Assembly (NCBI GenBank): GCA_001770815.1 | Contig: MESD01000193.1 | Location: 18,743-82,742 of the forward strand | Direction of reading: 5' to 3' | DNA from: Burkholderiales bacterium RIFCSPHIGHO2_12_FULL_69_20 | Lineage (GTDB): Bacteria; Pseudomonadota; Gammaproteobacteria; Burkholderiales; Burkholderiaceae_C | DNA: 64,000 nt | Shown: positions 28,084-40,000 of the stretch, in pieces | Layout: each line of letters opens with the position of its first letter | How positions within the stretch are numbered: position 1 is the first letter of the stretch | Translations under genes and position numbers: made by a program | Notes under the pieces: model-generated | What the model was told of the DNA's origin: nothing | What the model saw: the letters and a program-made list of their open reading frames with translations, nothing else | Databases searched by the model: none

Positions 28084-31000
28084 TCACCGGGCCAGCCGGC
28101 CCAGGGTGGACACGGCTTTCGCCGTCACCGGAAGCGTCAACCGCAAGGCCGCGTTCGGATTGGCCGACGCTGGTGCGCCCAGGTTGGTGACGAACGACCG
28201 TTTCCAATCGCGCTGCTCGATGGCGAGTGGCTTGATCGTCGTGGGGGCCGTGAACAGGATCGTCGGCAGGTCGCGGCCGGCGCTGGTGGACAAGCCCGGC
28301 AAGCCGCCCGCGGCCGGCACCGGCTCGATGGCGTGTGCGTTGCCCGGCGCCACGATCGTGATGCGGCCGTCGGTCACGTCCGGCCCCGGCAAGGGCGCCG
28401 GGTTGAGCGTCAGACCGGTGTCGTTGAGCACCGCCCACTGCAGATCGATCGGGATGTCGCCGGCAGGCGCATCCGCTGCCACCAGGAAGTCCAGCTCGAA
28501 CAAGCGCGCCGGCCCGCTGCCAGCCACCGCATCCAGCCGCGACACGTCGAACGTGACCCAGCCCGGCCCGCTCTGGTCGGCGCGGAACTGGAAATCGGCC
28601 GTCACGCCGACCTCGCGCACCGCGATCAGGCGCAGCAGGTCCTGCGGATAGGTCAGCCCCAGTTGCACCGACTCCAGCGTGGCGATCTCGTCGAGCAGGA
28701 TCGGCACCGTCACCAAAGCGCCCGCCGCTGACACCACCGCGCCCATGCTCACCACCGGGTCTGCACCACCAAAGACCTGGGTGGCCAGCGCCGGCGTCGG
28801 GAAGGCCGGAATCGTGGTCTGCGCGATGCCCACCACCCGTTGCTGCAGGCGCGAGACGTCCAGGCTGTTGAACGAGCCGTTGCCCGAGGTGTCGCCCAGA
28901 ATCGCCGGATCAAGCAACGGGTAGGCGGCAAAGCCGGTGTCGAAGCGTGCCACCACCCGCTGCAGGCGCTGCACGTCGAGCGTGTTGTAGCCGCGGTTGG
29001 CGTTGGCATCGCCCACATAGGCGTTGACGTGCACGCCGTCGTCGGCGCGTGCCGCGATGGCGCCGTTGTTGATGCTGACGACCGTCAGGTCCAGCACCTG
29101 CTTCTGCGCGTACAGCGCGGCCGCGCCCAGCGGCACGTTCGACAGCAGCCGCACCAGCTCGACCGCACCCGTGCCCACCACCGGCGAACCCAGGTTGACC
29201 ACCACCCGCAGCCGGCCAGCCTGGCTGGCATCGGTGCTGATCGTGCTGCCCGCCGATGCACCCGTGCCCAGCGTGACCCCGGTGACGGCCAGCAGCGTGG
29301 CATCGAAGTCGAGCGTGAACTCGACGCGGCTGGCCCCCGCCGCGTTGCTCAAGCGGATCGGCAAACCCGCCAGGGTGGCCGGCTGGCTCAGGGCCTGGCC
29401 AGGGCCGCGGGCGATGTCGACGATCGACAGCAGCGCGCCGCTGCCGGCCACGCTGAAGGCCCTCACATGGTCGCCACCGGCCACGCCGTTGGCGTCGCCG
29501 TCGAGCAGCACGCCGGCCAGGTCGGTGAAACCGTTCGATCGCGAGGCCAGCGTCACCGTGTAGTTGCCCGCTGCCAGCGCGGTGCCGGTGCGCACGAAGC
29601 TGAAGCCCTGCCGGTCGGCGTCAAGCACCAGGCTGCCCGGCACCACGCCGGCAGGGCCGGTCAGCACCACGTCGGCAGCACCCAGACCGGCCGTGGCGGT
29701 GTCGTAGAGATTGAGCTTGGCGCTGTTGAGCACCTGGCTGAAGCGTGCGGTGAAGCCGCTGTCGGTGGCGGTGAAGTTGGTCAGCTGCAGCGTGCCGGCC
29801 AGCACCTGCACCCCCAGCGGCGTGGCGTCGAAGTCACCATCGTCGTTGCTCGCCGTGGCGCGCACCGTGAAGGCGCCGACGGCGGTGTAGACATGGCTGG
29901 CCGTCGCCGCGGTGGCGCCGACGGTGTCGACCCGGCCATCACCCCAGTCGATCGACCACTGCCTGAGCGGGTCGTTGCCGGGGTCGGTCGAACCCAGCGT
30001 GATCACGTAGGCCTGCCCGGTGACAGCCTGGCTCGGGCCCGAGACCGTGAGCACCGGGGCCACGTCGGCCACCGCCACCGCCATCGCCGCCGAGCCGCTG
30101 GCGCCGTCGCTGTCGGTCACGGTGGCGCCGATGGTGAAGACCGCGCCGTGGTCGGGGATCGCCACGGCCCGGGCGGTGGACGTGGTGGTGCGCACGCTGC
30201 CGTCCGACAGGGTGAACGTGAGCGACCAGCCATCGAGCATGCCGGCATCGGCACCGCCCTGGTCGGTGATGCGCAGCGTCCAGTCGCCGAAGGCGGCCTC
30301 GCCGTCCAGCGCGCTCAGCGCGCCGACCGGCCGCAGGCGCCCGGCAAACGGCGCGCTGGCCCCGGCGATGGCCGACGCGGCCTCGTCGTCGAACACGGTG
30401 CCGGTGAAGTTGGCCCCGCTGCCGCCCAGCCGGTTGCTGAGCGGCACTTCGGTGCCCGCCGGGCTGACCAGCACGATCTGCAGGTCACCGTCGTGGGTGT
30501 GGGTGATGTCCAGCGCCAGGTCGAGGTCGACGATGGTCGGCGAGGCCACGGTGAGCCGCGACTCGAGCTGGCCCAGGCCGGCATCGGGGATCGCCTGCGG
30601 CCCGTTGGTCGCGCTGTAGGCGCTGTAGCTGAAGTCGCTGAACAGCACCCCCAGCGACCAGCCGTTGAGCGTGCCCACGTCCTGGCCGGCCTGGTCGATC
30701 AGCCGCAGTGTCCAGTCGCCCAGCACCGACTGCCCGCTGAACGCCGACAGCGACTCCAGCGGCCTGAAGCTGCCGATGAAGGGCGCGCTGCCGAAGGCGA
30801 TGCTCGACGCCGCCTGGTCCGCCAGCTCGGTGCCGCTGAAGTTGTCGCCCGGCCCGCCCACGCCGCCGAACAGCTGCACCGTGGTGCCGGTCGGGCTGAC
30901 CAGGTAGGCGCTCAGGTCGGCATCCCAGGTGTGCGCAATGTCCAGCGTGACGGTGAGTGCGTAGATCGAGGGCACCACCAGCACCGAACTCAGCGGCGCC

Positions 31001-34000
31001 GAGACCGGGCTGCTGTCGAGGTAGCGGTGGGTCAGCGTGAAGGTCTGCGAGCCAGTGGCGCTGGGCGCCAGCGTCACCTGCTGCAGGTTGCCCGGCGACA
31101 GCGGATCGCCCCAGTCGATGTCCAGCGTGTAGCTGTCGCGTGCGCCCGGATCGGTCACCGTGCCGGTGAAGACGGTGTCGCCGTTCTCGTTGGTGCCGGT
31201 GGCCAGCAAGCTGCTGAGCACCGGCGCCACGTTGGCCACCGTCAGGCCCACCGCGCCGCTGCCGCGGGCACCGTCGTCGTCGGTGACGACCACGCCGATG
31301 GTGTAGCTCGCGCCGTGGTCGGGTATGGCCGCCGGCCCGGCGGCCGAGGTGATCGTGCGCACCGAGCCGTCGGCCAGCGTGAGCTGCAGCGACCAGCCGT
31401 TGAGCATGCCGGCCTGGCCGGTGTTCTGGTCGATCAGCGTCAGCGTCCAGTCGCCGAAAGCGGCTTCACCGTCAGCGGCCGACAGTGCCTGCATCGGCGC
31501 GTAGCGGCCGGCAAACGGTGCCGCGCCCCAGAAGAGCTCGCCCCCCGCCTCGTCATCGAGCGTGGTGTTGCTGAAGTTTGCGCCGGTGCCGCCCACCACG
31601 CTGAACAGCGCGATCTCGGTGCCCGAGGGGCTGCGCAGGAAGGCCTGCAGATCATGGTCACGCGGGTGCGTGATGTCCAGCGTCACATCGACGTCGGCGA
31701 CGGTCGGCGCGCCGACGGTCAGCCGGGATTCGAGCGACGCCCCGGCGCCGTCGAAGTCGGGGATCGCCTGCGGCAAGCCGGCCGCCGCGTAGGTGGCGAC
31801 CGAGCCGTCGGTGAAGCCCACTTCGAGCGACCAGCCGTTGAGCGAGCCCACGTCCTGCCCGGCCTGGTCGGTGATGCGCAGCGTCCAGTCGCCCAGCGCC
31901 GACTGTCCATCGAAAGCGGCCAGCGCATTCAGCGGGCGGTAGCGCCCGGTGAAGGGTGCGGCGCCCTCGCCCATCGGTGCGCCGGCTTCGTCGTCCAGCA
32001 CGGTGCCGCTGAAGTTGCCGCCCCCGCCGCCGACGCCGCCAAACAACTGCAGCTCGGTGCCGGTCGGGCTCACCAGGATCACCTGCAGATCGCCGTCATA
32101 GGTGTGCGTGATGTCCAGCGCCACGTTGACATCGGCGATGGCCAGGCTGGCAACGTCCACCGACGACAACAGCGGCGCGGTGGTCTGGTGGTTGTCCTGG
32201 TAGCGGTGCGTCAGCCTGACCTCTTGTGTGCCCGTGGCGCTGGCCGCGAACGTCACCTGCTGGTGGTTGCCCGGCGACAGTGGATCGCCCCAGTCGATGT
32301 CCAGCGTGAAGCTGTCGCGGGTGCCATCGTCGGTCACCGTGCCGGTGAACACCGTGGCGCCGTTCTCGTCGATGCCGGTGGCCTGCAGGTTGCCCAGCCC
32401 AGGCGCCGTGTTGGACACGTTCGCCAAGGCGTAGCGAATCCCGACGCCGCCGTCCTTGTCGGTCACCGTGGCCTTGACCAGGTAGAAGCCGCTGGCCGGG
32501 TTGTCGAGGTAGCGGTGCAACAGGCCGAAGTTCTGCACACCGGCGCCGTCGTGCGCCACGACGACACGCTGCAGATTGCCCGGCGAGCTGGGATCGCCCC
32601 AGTCGATGTCCAGCGTGAAGTCATCCCGCAGGCCGGGGTCGACGATCTGCCCGCTGAGGACCGCAAAGCCGTCCTCGGTCGACGCGGTGACTTGCAGCGC
32701 GCTCAGCACCGGCGCCACGTTGGCCACTGTCACCACGGCGACTTTGCTCGACGTGCCGCCATCGCTGTCGGTCACGGTGGCGACGATGGCCCGGTTCAGG
32801 CTCGGCACGCCGTCGAGGTAGCGGTGCGAGAGCGAGAAGGTCTGCGGCCGATCGAACAACACCTGGCCGAAGAACACGAACGGCGCCAGCACGATGCGCT
32901 GCAGGTTGCCCGGCGACTGCGGGTCACCCCAGTTGATGTCGACCGTCAGCACATCGCCGCGGCCCGCATCGCTGACGGTGCCGGAAAACCAGGTGACGCC
33001 GCCCTCGTCGACCGCCGTGGCGGCCAGGTTGCTCAGCAGCGGCGCGGCATTGGCCACCACGATGTTGAACGCGGTCTCGGCAAAGCCACCCGCGTCGTCG
33101 GTGACACGCACCATCACGCCCTGGGTCAGCGGCCCGGCCGGCGGTGTCCAGCGGAACACGCCGTTCTGGTCGATCGAGGCGCCGGCCGGTGCGCTGGTCA
33201 GCGACCAACGCAGGTGGTCGTCGGCACCGTCCTGGGCCGCCAGCGCCACGCTGAACGGCGTGCCTTCGGTGGCCGCCTGCGCCGCCACCGGGGTCAACAC
33301 CGGCACGGCATTGGCCACCGTCACCAGGAACGTGCGGGCGGTGCCCGCACTGATGAAGCCGTTCTCGTGGACGCCGACGGTCACGGTGTAGACGCCGTCC
33401 TGCGCGTAGGTGTGCGCCCGTGCGGCCAGTGTGCCGGGCACGGTCGAGAACGACTCTTGCGCCAGGCCGTCGCCCCAGTCCACCGTGCCCACCCACGACG
33501 GCCCGACATGGCCTGGGTGGCTGAACGAGCCCAGCACGAAGTCGGTCGAGCGGCCCTCGATCGCACCCTGGGTGGCGGCGATGTTCAGCTCGGGCGGCGC
33601 CGCCGCCGAACTGCCGACCAGCCATTCGATCGACTCGTCGAAGGTGACCTTGCGGCCCGGATAGGCCGGGTTGCTCATCTCGAAGGGCGCACCGGTCCCC
33701 ACGATCACGTCGCCGGCGCGCTTGAGCAGGCTGTCGCCAACGCTGGCCGAGCTGTCGTTGACGAACACCGCGACGCCGACGCGCAGGCTGTCGAAGCCGA
33801 CGTCGTAGGTGTCGCTGCCGTCCTGGCCGATCAGCTGCAGGGTGTTGGCGCTGGTATTGCGCACACGCAGGTAGTCGTCGCCAGCGCCGCCGGCCACCAC
33901 CAGGGTCTCGATGCCGGTGTAGTTGGCCGTGCCGGTGCCCACGCTCAGGTCGTTGGGGTTGACCACCAGCGCCTCGGCGGCCGCGCTGCCGACCAGGACC

Positions 34001-37000
34001 AGAAAGTCCTGCTCGGCCGGGTTGGCGCCCGAATCGGCGATCTCGAAGTGGTCTTGCGGCCCGACCTGCACCTGGTAGCCATCGGCGCCGCCACCGCCGT
34101 CCAGGCGCAGCGCGCCGTTCCAACCGCCGACCTGGAAGTAGTTGTAGACGTTGCCGCCGGCCAGGCCGGTGAGGGTGGCCGCTTCGACGCCGACCAGGGC
34201 CAGGCGATCACCACCGAACGATTGCAGGCTGTCGGGATTGAGCCGCCAGCTGTCGTCGGATGCGGTGACGATGCTGTCGTCGCCCGTGCCGCCGTCGAAG
34301 GTGAAGGCACCGACCAGCCGGGTGTAGCTGCTGCCGTTGGCGACGAACTGCTCCACCGACGCCGGCGGGTTCAGCTCGCTGCCGTTGAGCAGCAGCGTAT
34401 CGCTGCCGCCGCCGGTATTGAGCGTGAAGTTCACCAGGCCCTGCGCCGCCAGGCCGCCGTTGCCGTGTGGCAGCGTGATGCGGTCAGCCGCCGCGCCGGT
34501 GCTCAGCGTCACGTTGCGGATGTCGAAGAACTGCAGCGTCGCGGTCTCGATGCCGTTGATCGTGCCGGTGATCTTGTTGGCGCGTGCGCCCGCGATCAGC
34601 ACCTGCTGCTCGGCCACGTCGATCACCTTGCTCGGCGGGCCGACATTGCGCATGTAGACATAGCCCACCGGCAGCGCGCCATCGGCGGTCAGGCGGCCCA
34701 CGGGCTTGTCGAACAGCACGCGCGAGGGCACCAGCTGCGTGCGCACGATGCCGTCGCCCCCCAGCACGTCCCAGGCCAGCGAGATGCCCGCGCCGCCCGT
34801 GGCCTCGAAGAACTCGATGCGGATGTCGTGCAGGCCGGCCGACAAGCTCACCGTGCGCACCACTGTCTGCCAGCCATGCAAGCCGCCGTTGTCGACCACC
34901 AGCTGGCCGTCGATGAACAAGCGGCTGCCATCGTCGCTGCTCAAGTGGAAGGTCTTGTCGCCACCGGCATCGATGCGGATCTGGCCGGTCCAGCGCACCG
35001 CGAAGGTGTCGACAAGGTCGGGGTAACCTTCGACGGCGCCGCTGGTGTTGACCAGGTTGATCACCGCATCGGTGCGTGAATGGGTGGGTGCGCCCAGCGT
35101 GTCGAAATCGGGAAAGTCGCCGGTGTTGGTGACCAGCTGGTAATAGTCGCCATGCAGGCCGTTGGCCACGGTCAGCGCCTGCGGCGCGCCCAGCATCGCC
35201 ACACTGCCGCTGATGGCCACCGCGTAGCCGATGCGGTCGCCGGTGGTGGCGTCGCTGCCGAACAGCGGGTCGATCGGCGTCTCCAGACGCCAGGCGTTGT
35301 TCTTCAGGCCGTACGCGAAGGCCTCGCCGGCGTCCACCTTCAGGCCGGTGTAGTTCAGGCCGGTGGCGTGGTTCAGGCCGCTGCCGTAGTCGTGGTCGCG
35401 CCCGGGCGCACCCACGACGATGCGCTCGCCATCGATGGCCACCGAGTTGCCGAAGGCATCACCGGCGCGAGCCTGCGCCTCCAGGTCGATGCGGGTGGTC
35501 GACGGGCCGTCCGAATACCTGACCGAGGCCGCCTGCCAGCTGCTGCCGGTGCGCGCGAACGCAAAGGCCGCGCCGGCATCCACCACACCCAGCAGGTCCA
35601 TGCCCGGCGAGCCCACCACCAGCCGGTTGCCGCTCAAGCCCACCGATTGGCCGAACAGGTCGCCGGCTTGCGGTGTGCCCGCCGCCAGCGACGCCTGCAG
35701 CGACCAGCTCAGTGCGCTGCGCGAATAGACGAAGGCGGACCCTGCCGCCGCGTCGGCCGGCGCGCCCGGCGCGCCGATCACCGCGGTATCACCATCGATG
35801 GCCACCGAGGCGCCGAAGCCACGCATGTCGATGCCCGCCGGCACCGCGTCGATCGGTCGGTTCGGGTCGACCCGGTTCCACTCGACGCCGTCGCGGTAGA
35901 TGAACCAGGCACCACCCTCACCAGCGCTCGCCCCGGGTGCGCCGCCGATGATGATGTCACCCGAAATGCCGACTGCTGCACCCCAACGATCGCCCTTGCC
36001 GGCAACGAAGCCGGCCTTCTCGGTCCAGCCGTCGCCAACCTGCTGGAAGACGTAGATCGTGCCGGCGTTAGCGCCGGGCGTGATGCCCGAGTTGTTGTTG
36101 GCAATCCAATCAGGCGCGGTGACCCCCGGCGCGCCCACCACCAGCGTGCCAGCGTCCAGCGCCACGCTGTGGCCGAACTCGTCGCCGGGGCGGATGCCGT
36201 CGTTCTGCAGCGTGGTGCGCAGCGTCCATTGCAACGGCCCTTCGCCGTCCGGGTCTTCGAAGATGAACACCGCACCGCGGTTGTCGTACTGCGGCGCGCC
36301 GATGGCGGCCAGGTTGCCCTGGATGGCCACGCTGGCGCCCAGCTTGGCGGCCTGCGTCAGCGTGGGCACCAGCAGGCTGTTGCCCGCCAGCGGCGACCAC
36401 GCCGGGCCGCGCTCGCGGAAGTTGTACAGGTTGGTCGACGCGGCGGTGCCCACCAGGTAGAAGCCGTCGCCCACGATCGACGCGCCGGTGCCGAAGTGCA
36501 CGGGATTGGTCGCGGTGACCGTGCTGCTGCCGTCGAGCACGAAGGGCTTGAGGTTGAGGTAGGCGTAGGTGTCGGTGTTCGCGTTGAAGAGGTAGGCATC
36601 GCCCGCGCCCGAGCGGGTGTCGGGCGCGCCGACGATGGTCAGGCCGCCGCGTGTGACGATGCTGTTGGCGGCGCCGAAATGCCCGCCGTGGACAAAACCC
36701 TGTGACAGCAGCACGGCAGGGCTGGCCGGCGCCATGACATAGCCATTGAAGTTGTAGGTCAGCACCTGGCCCAGGTCGGGCGCCGTCAAGAACAGGTTGA
36801 ACAGGTCGGCGTTGGGCGCGCCGGCGTAGATGTGCGAATTGCCCGAGATCGCGACATCGCTGCCGAACAGCGTCGAGAACGTCGGCGCGCCGTTGTAGAT
36901 GTCGCGGTTGTCTTCGTAGTCGGCCGCGCGCAGCACCCGGCCCGTGTACAGCCCGGTGCTCACCGTCCAGGTGCTCTGGTTGGCAAAGGCCAGGTTGTAG

Positions 37001-40000
37001 GTCGCCACGCGGGTCTTGCCCGGCGCACCCACCACCACCGTGTTGCCGACGATGTCGACGCTGCTGCCCCAGCGTGCGCCCGCCAGCCCGACGAAGGTTT
37101 CGTCGGTGCCGGGCACCGACGTGATGGCCATGATCGACGAAGTCAGGTAGTCGACCTCGTTGCGGTGGTCGGTGCCCATCTCGGTGAATGGCCCGGCCAG
37201 CACGATGCCACTGTCGGTCACGAAATACGCGCCATCGTTGAAGTTGATCGACGCGTATTCGGTGAACGAGTAGTTGTTGAGGGTGACTACCCGGTTGACA
37301 CCGTCGTCGGACAGCAGGGTGACGACAGTGCGCGGGCCGACACTCAAGGCGACGGTGTTTTCGTCCAGGTTCTCGCCATTGAGCGGTGACTTGTAGTCGG
37401 AGAGGTCGTAGTCACCCGGCACCGTGAAATAGCTGAACGCGTCCTCGTCGTAGACCTTGAGCCCGGCCTTGCCCACGTTGGGCGAGGTGGGCGTGCCGTC
37501 CGTCGAGGTGACATACGGCAGGTTGAGGTCGTCCGGCATCAGGAAGCGGTTCAGGCTCCAGGTGGTGCCGCTGCGCTGGTAGACGTAGGCGGCGCCGGTC
37601 TGGCCCAGCGCCAGGTCACCGGCCGGCCGGCCGGTCGAGGCATAACTGACGCTATCCTCCGGCGAACCCACCACCAGCTTGTCGCCGCTGATCGCGACCG
37701 CGCTGCCGAAGCCGCGGGTGACGCCCGAGAGGATGCGCTGCTGCGACCAGGTCTCGCCACTGCGGGTATAGATGATCACCGCGCCGATGAAGCCGGCATC
37801 GGTCGGCGTGGCGCCGACCACCAGGGTGTCGCCGTCCACATCCATGGCAACGCCGAACTGCACGTTGCCGTAGGGGCTGGCAAGCGTCTGCGTCTTGCGC
37901 CAGTACAGGCCCTCGTTGATGTAGACGTCGATGCTGCCGTTGAGCTTGGGCGAGGCGACGAACAGCGTGCCCGTGCCGGGCTCGTAGGCGGTGACCGCGC
38001 CGAACTGCGAGCCCACCGCGCCGCTGAGGATCTCGGCCGGCTGGGCCGCCGGCTGGTTGTCGCGCTCGGGCACGGTCAGTGTCATGACCGCCGGGCGGCG
38101 GGTGCCGTTGTAGTCGACGATGGCCGCGGCCGCGGCGGTCGAGCCATAACTCGCCACCGTGCCGTCGCTGTAGGTGATGGTCATCGACCAGCTGTTGAGA
38201 GTGCCCGCCGCGCCACTCTCCAGATCGGTGGCGTACAGCCGCCAGAGGCCCGCGGCGGTCATCCCGTCGAGCACGGACAGCGACTGCGATGGCTTGAAGG
38301 TGCCGGTGAACGGCGCCGTGCCCGTGGTGATGGCCACGCTGGCTTCGTCGTCGAGCACGGTGCTGGTGAAGTTGTCGCCGGCACCGCCCACGCGGTTGAT
38401 CAGCATCACCGTCCGGGTCCGGCCGGGATCTTCCAGCACCAGCTCGACGTCGCCGTCGAAGCTGTGGGTGATGTTGACCGCCACGTTGACGTCGACCACG
38501 GTGCGCAGCGAAGGCCCGGCCGTGAAGGTGCGGATCGAGCCCACGTCGGCGCGCGTGATGCCGACCGGACCGGTCTCGTTGTAGCCGGGCATGCCGGCCA
38601 CGATGCGCCCGCCGCCGATGGCCACGCTCTGGCCGAAATGGTCGGCCAGCGGCGCACCGCTGGCGGCATCGGCCCCCGATGGCGACGCCGCCTGCAGCTT
38701 GCCGGCGCCGGTCGGCCCGCTGGAACGCGCCCAGGTGGCGCCCAGGCCGCTCTGGCCCGGCAGCTGGGTGAACACATAGGCCGCACCCGTGTCGAGCGAG
38801 CCGGCACCGTCGACACCGGGCGCGCCGACCACCACGTAGCTGCCACTCAGCGCCACCGCCGCGCCGAAGCGGTCGCCGCCCTTGCCCTCGCCCGAGGCCT
38901 CGGCCGCGGGCAGGCCGCCTTCGGCCGTCAGCCGCGCCACCAGTTTCCAGCTGGCGCCGCTGCCTTCGAAGACGAAGGCGCGGCCATGCGCGACTTCGTC
39001 GTCGCTCAGGTTGCTGAGGTTGTTGCGATCGGTCCAGTTCGGTGCGCCGACGACGATGCGTCCGTCACTGATCGCCACCGCCACGCCAAAGCGGTCACCC
39101 GGCAAGCTACTCTGCACGCCGTCCGCATTCGTGTAGGGGAGGTTGTTGCCCTGCGCCTCCGACGCCGCCAGGCCGGTCTTGTAGTTCCAGATGTTGTCGG
39201 CAGCCGACCGGCCATAAACATGGGCCTGTCCGGCGCCCGCATTGCTGTTGGGGCTGCCGATCACCGCCGTATTGCCAAGCAACGCGACGCTGATGTGCTC
39301 GGTCCCGCCGGCGAAGCCACTCGCCGACTGGCTGATGGCGTCTTCGGCCCAGATCGGCCCGCCGCGCTCGAAGAAATAGGCCCCGCTGGAGCTGAGCGCG
39401 ATTGGGAAGTTGCCGATCAGCGCGCTGGCGCCATCGATGGCCACTGCGGTGCCAAAGCGGTGACCGGCCTGTCCGTCGCTGGCCAGCAGCTTCTTCTGGA
39501 ACGCCCAGCCGCCCAGGCTGGTGGGCGTGAAGACGTAGGCCGCACCGGCGCCTTCGCCGCGCGTGCTGTCCAGCGGCGCACCGACCAGGATGGTCTTGTT
39601 GGCGTCGATGGCCACGGCCCGGCCGAAGCCGGCCCCTGCGCCACTGGCGGCCACGTCGGGCGCGTAGAGCTTGGCGGCCTCGACCCAGCTGCCGGTGGTG
39701 GCATTCCAGCTGTAGACCAGCACCGTGCCCGAGGCCTGCGCCACGCCATTGCGTGCCTGGTCGGCACCCACCACCAGGGTGCTGCCGTCGGGGCTGATCG
39801 CCATCACGTTGGCAAAGTGCTGCACGTCGGCCACCTGGCTGACGTCGAGCTTGGTCTGCTGCGTCCAGCTGATCACGCCGTCGAGGGTGACGGTGTGCAG
39901 CGACAGCAGGCCCAGGTTCAGGTTGTTGACGTCGATCGCGTCGATCGCCAGGTCGGCCGGATCGGCGGGCGTGATCACCTGGAAATCGGGCAGGCCGTGC

